A stretch of DNA of 64,000 bases from Ligilactobacillus apodemi DSM 16634 = JCM 16172 (lineage in GTDB: Bacteria > Bacillota > Bacilli > Lactobacillales > Lactobacillaceae), in contig NZ_AZFT01000002.1 of the NCBI RefSeq assembly GCF_001434405.1, positions 1 through 64,000 on the forward strand. Reading direction: 5' to 3'. The notes under the pieces are model-generated. The model was not told the origin of the DNA. It saw only the letters and a program-made list of their open reading frames with translations, and made no database searches. Position numbers and translations under genes: made by a program. Each line of letters opens with the position of its first letter. Position 1 is the stretch's first letter. Shown piece by piece: positions 62,213 through 64,000 of the stretch.

Positions 62213-62242
62213 AAAAAAGCGTTAGCACACACTAACGCTTTT
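62213..62242 (-). terminator. Terminator of gdpP-rplI
   Basis: AAAAGCGTTAG / CTAACGCTTTT around CACACA with T6 on the minus strand. It ends the transcript that in relatives usually continues into dnaB. Confidence 0.88.
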
Positions 62243-62248
62243 ACTTCA

Positions 62249-62698
62249 TTATTGTTCTGAAATATGCACCCGAATCTTAGCTGAAACATCATTGTGCAAC
62301 TTTACTGGCACATTTGCGTATCCCATTGCTCGAATTGGAGCTGCTAGTTCCATTTTACGCTTGTCGATCTTTAAGCCATGTTGTTTTTCCATCGCTTGGG
62401 CAATTTGCTTAGAGGTGATCGAACCAAACAAACGGCCATCTGTCCCCGCTTTAGCCTTGATTTCAACCACATAGTTGCCTGATTCTAGTTTTTCTTTTAA
62501 TACTTTGGCTTCGGCTAATTCTTCGGCTTCTTTTTTAGCTTCAGCTCGCTTTTGCCCGCGTAATTGGCTCATCGCTGCTGCATCAGCTTGCTTAGCCTTA
62601 TTACTTTTGATCAAGAAGTTTGCGTATCCATCCGGAATTTCCTTAACTTCACCGCGTTTGCCTTTACCGCGCACGTCTTGTGTAAAAATGATTCTCAT
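62249..62698 (-). CDS. rplI: 50S ribosomal protein L9
   Basis: 149 residues. The N-terminal RIIFTQDVRGKGKRGEVKEI followed by PDGYANFLI is the rRNA-binding signature, with the long connecting helix (AEAKKEAEELAEAKVLKEKL) and the C-terminal domain (GRLFGSITSKQIAQAM). ATG follows GGGAGGA. It lies 27 bp behind gdpP in the normal order. Confidence 0.97.
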   Translation of the reverse strand: MRIIFTQDVRGKGKRGEVKEIPDGYANFLIKSNKAKQADAAAMSQLRGQKRAEAKKEAEELAEAKVLKEKLESGNYVVEIKAKAGTDGRLFGSITSKQIAQAMEKQHGLKIDKRKMELAAPIRAMGYANVPVKLHNDVSAKIRVHISEQ

Positions 62699-62725
62699 AA
62701 AAAAATCCTCCCATACGTAGTTCTT

Positions 62726-64000
62726 CTACTCTTTATTTTCCTGCTCTTTAGCAAGAATTGCAAGCAGTTGTTTTTTAGCTGCTGCGATCGTTGTATCTTC
62801 AATTTGGGTAGCTGCATTGGAGAGATGACCGCCACCACCCATTTCTTCCATAATAACTTGGACATTTTTGGTACCATTGCTCCGCGCCGAGATCCCGATC
62901 TTGCCAGAAGCTCGCTTGGTGATCACAAATGAAGCCTCGACTCCACTGACATTTAACAAAGAATCCGCCACTTGCGCTGCGATCACGGGATCATAGATCC
63001 GCTCTTCTTCACCACAACAAATTGCGATTCCATCATTAAATTCAGTCCGTTCCACTAAATGATTGCGTTGCATGTAACTTGTGACATTTTCCTTCATAAA
63101 ATGCCGTGCCATTGCTAAATCAGCCCCGACTGAGCGCAAATAGCTTGCCGCATCAAAGGTTCTAGTCCCAGTCCTGATCGCAAATGATTGCGTATCAATA
63201 ATGATACCCGTAAGCATTGCTGTAGCTTCGATCTTATTGATCGGTTCACTATCTTTTGATTGGTATTCAAAAAGTTCCGTGATCAATTCACAAGTCGAGC
63301 TGGCATAAGGTTCAATATATACCAAGATCGGGTTATCTGGAAATTCTTCGCCCCGGCGGTGATGATCAATGACCATGACCCGATTTTTCAAGGCTTCATA
63401 TAGATCAGGTGCGATCGCCATTGATGGTTTCGAGTGATCAGCCATGATCAAAAGGCTGTCTTTAGTGGCTTTTTCCAACGCCATTTCCGGGGTTATAATC
63501 GAGCCTTTGATGTTTGGATATTGTTCTAATTCCGTCAATAAGCGCTCAATATCAGAATGAACATCTTCTTTATCTAACACGATCCAGCACTGTTTGCCAT
63601 TCATCGCAGCGATTCGCCTGATTCCAAGACAAGCACCTAACGAATCCATGTCGGGATGCTTATGTCCCATGACAAAGATTTGATCGGCTTGATGCATCAA
63701 TTCCGTTAAAGCTTGGGAGATCATCCGTGCTCTGACCCGCGTCCGTTTTTCCATTGGGTTTGTCTTGCCCCCATAAAAACGTGCCTGTCCTTCAACGGCT
63801 TTGACCACAACTTGATCGCCCCCACGACCTAGCGCTAGATCAAGATTGTTTTGGGATAGTTTGGCTAATTTAGTCAAATCGCTACCACCATAGGCGATCC
63901 CCACACTTAGGGTAACAGGTGAGTTTTGTTTCGAAGTCCATTTGCGGACCTCATCTAAGATCTTGAATTTTTCTTCTTCTAGCACGGCTAACGTTTTAGC
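62726..64000 (-). CDS. gdpP: Cyclic-di-AMP phosphodiesterase GdpP, C-terminal part
   Basis: The open frame reaches the window edge; the start and the N-terminal membrane helices, PAS and most of the degenerate GGDEF domain lie outside. Present are the end of GGDEF (VTLSVGIAYGG), and the DHH/DHHA1 phosphodiesterase: GHKHPDMDSLGACLG, IMADHSKPSMA, VIDHHRRGEEFPDNP and GGGGHLSNAATQ. It degrades c-di-AMP, which controls potassium and osmolyte balance in lactobacilli. The GTG at 63985 is an internal codon, not the start. Confidence 0.95.
   Translation of the reverse strand, partial: AKTLAVLEEEKFKILDEVRKWTSKQNSPVTLSVGIAYGGSDLTKLAKLSQNNLDLALGRGGDQVVVKAVEGQARFYGGKTNPMEKRTRVRARMISQALTELMHQADQIFVMGHKHPDMDSLGACLGIRRIAAMNGKQCWIVLDKEDVHSDIERLLTELEQYPNIKGSIITPEMALEKATKDSLLIMADHSKPSMAIAPDLYEALKNRVMVIDHHRRGEEFPDNPILVYIEPYASSTCELITELFEYQSKDSEPINKIEATAMLTGIIIDTQSFAIRTGTRTFDAASYLRSVGADLAMARHFMKENVTSYMQRNHLVERTEFNDGIAICCGEEERIYDPVIAAQVADSLLNVSGVEASFVITKRASGKIGISARSNGTKNVQVIMEEMGGGGHLSNAATQIEDTTIAAAKKQLLAILAKEQENKE

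Overview
The window is a low-GC Gram-positive chromosome segment, almost certainly from the Lactobacillaceae, and most like Ligilactobacillus. The signs are a methionine-type T-box over an ECF transporter, a pyruvate formate-lyase pair, a MurE / ATP-grasp D-aspartate ligase / aspartate racemase wall operon, a lone ferrochelatase, a subtype-B tannase-like esterase and strong AGGAGG-type ribosome binding sites with frequent TTG and GTG starts. The right edge carries gdpP-rplI with dnaB further on, all on the minus strand. In related genomes these lie close to oriC, so the origin is probably to the right of the window. A parS-like site at about 30.88 kb fits that.

Layout. 0-4 kb: a tRNA-Lys cut by the window edge, vitamin B6 kinase with an ECF substrate protein, a DUF1304 protein, nupC, and an unidentified structured RNA with a strong promoter. 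4-10 kb: a thioesterase, a 43-codon gene behind an SOS-like box, then a Met-type T-box operon (SAM hydrolase plus MtsABC transporter). 10-19 kb: a duplicated membrane-protein pair, pflBA, a glycosyltransferase with a secreted Thr/Ala/Pro repeat protein, and purA. 19-29 kb: an unusual membrane-bound MerR regulator, marR-hchA behind a 28-bp perfect palindrome, a purine permease, an RpiR/PTS/tannase-like locus (PTS gene frameshifted), cysK-metA. 29-41 kb: pepF, a decayed secreted-protein locus, SDR-AraC, hemH, and the wall operon murE/aslA-like/racD. 41-49 kb: an IclR/isochorismatase/SDR locus whose first two genes each carry an in-frame TAA, and the aspartate-family amino acid genes hom-thrB diverging from thrC-aspartokinase. 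49-64 kb: an Rgg-like regulator with a divergent 38-codon ORF, asnB, dnaB, an accessory block (ABC half-transporter pair, three paralogous membrane proteins with the middle one broken, a frameshifted DMT transporter with LysR, an NTF2-like protein, and a candidate type I toxin/antisense-RNA module), then rplI and gdpP (partial).

The least expected find is the candidate type I toxin-antitoxin locus at 61.75-62.14 kb. It has a promoter, an 11-codon leader ORF whose stop overlaps the ATG of a small hydrophobic peptide, and a convergent antisense RNA of about 100 nt that would cover the 3' end of the message. Several genes here are disrupted by single-base or nonsense changes (PTS EIIBC, DMT transporter, IclR, isochorismatase-like, one membrane paralogue, a two-helix membrane protein). 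Two of these fall in G tracts, so assembly error, decay and phase variation must be told apart. All identifications come from reading the sequence and from knowledge of families; no database search was run.
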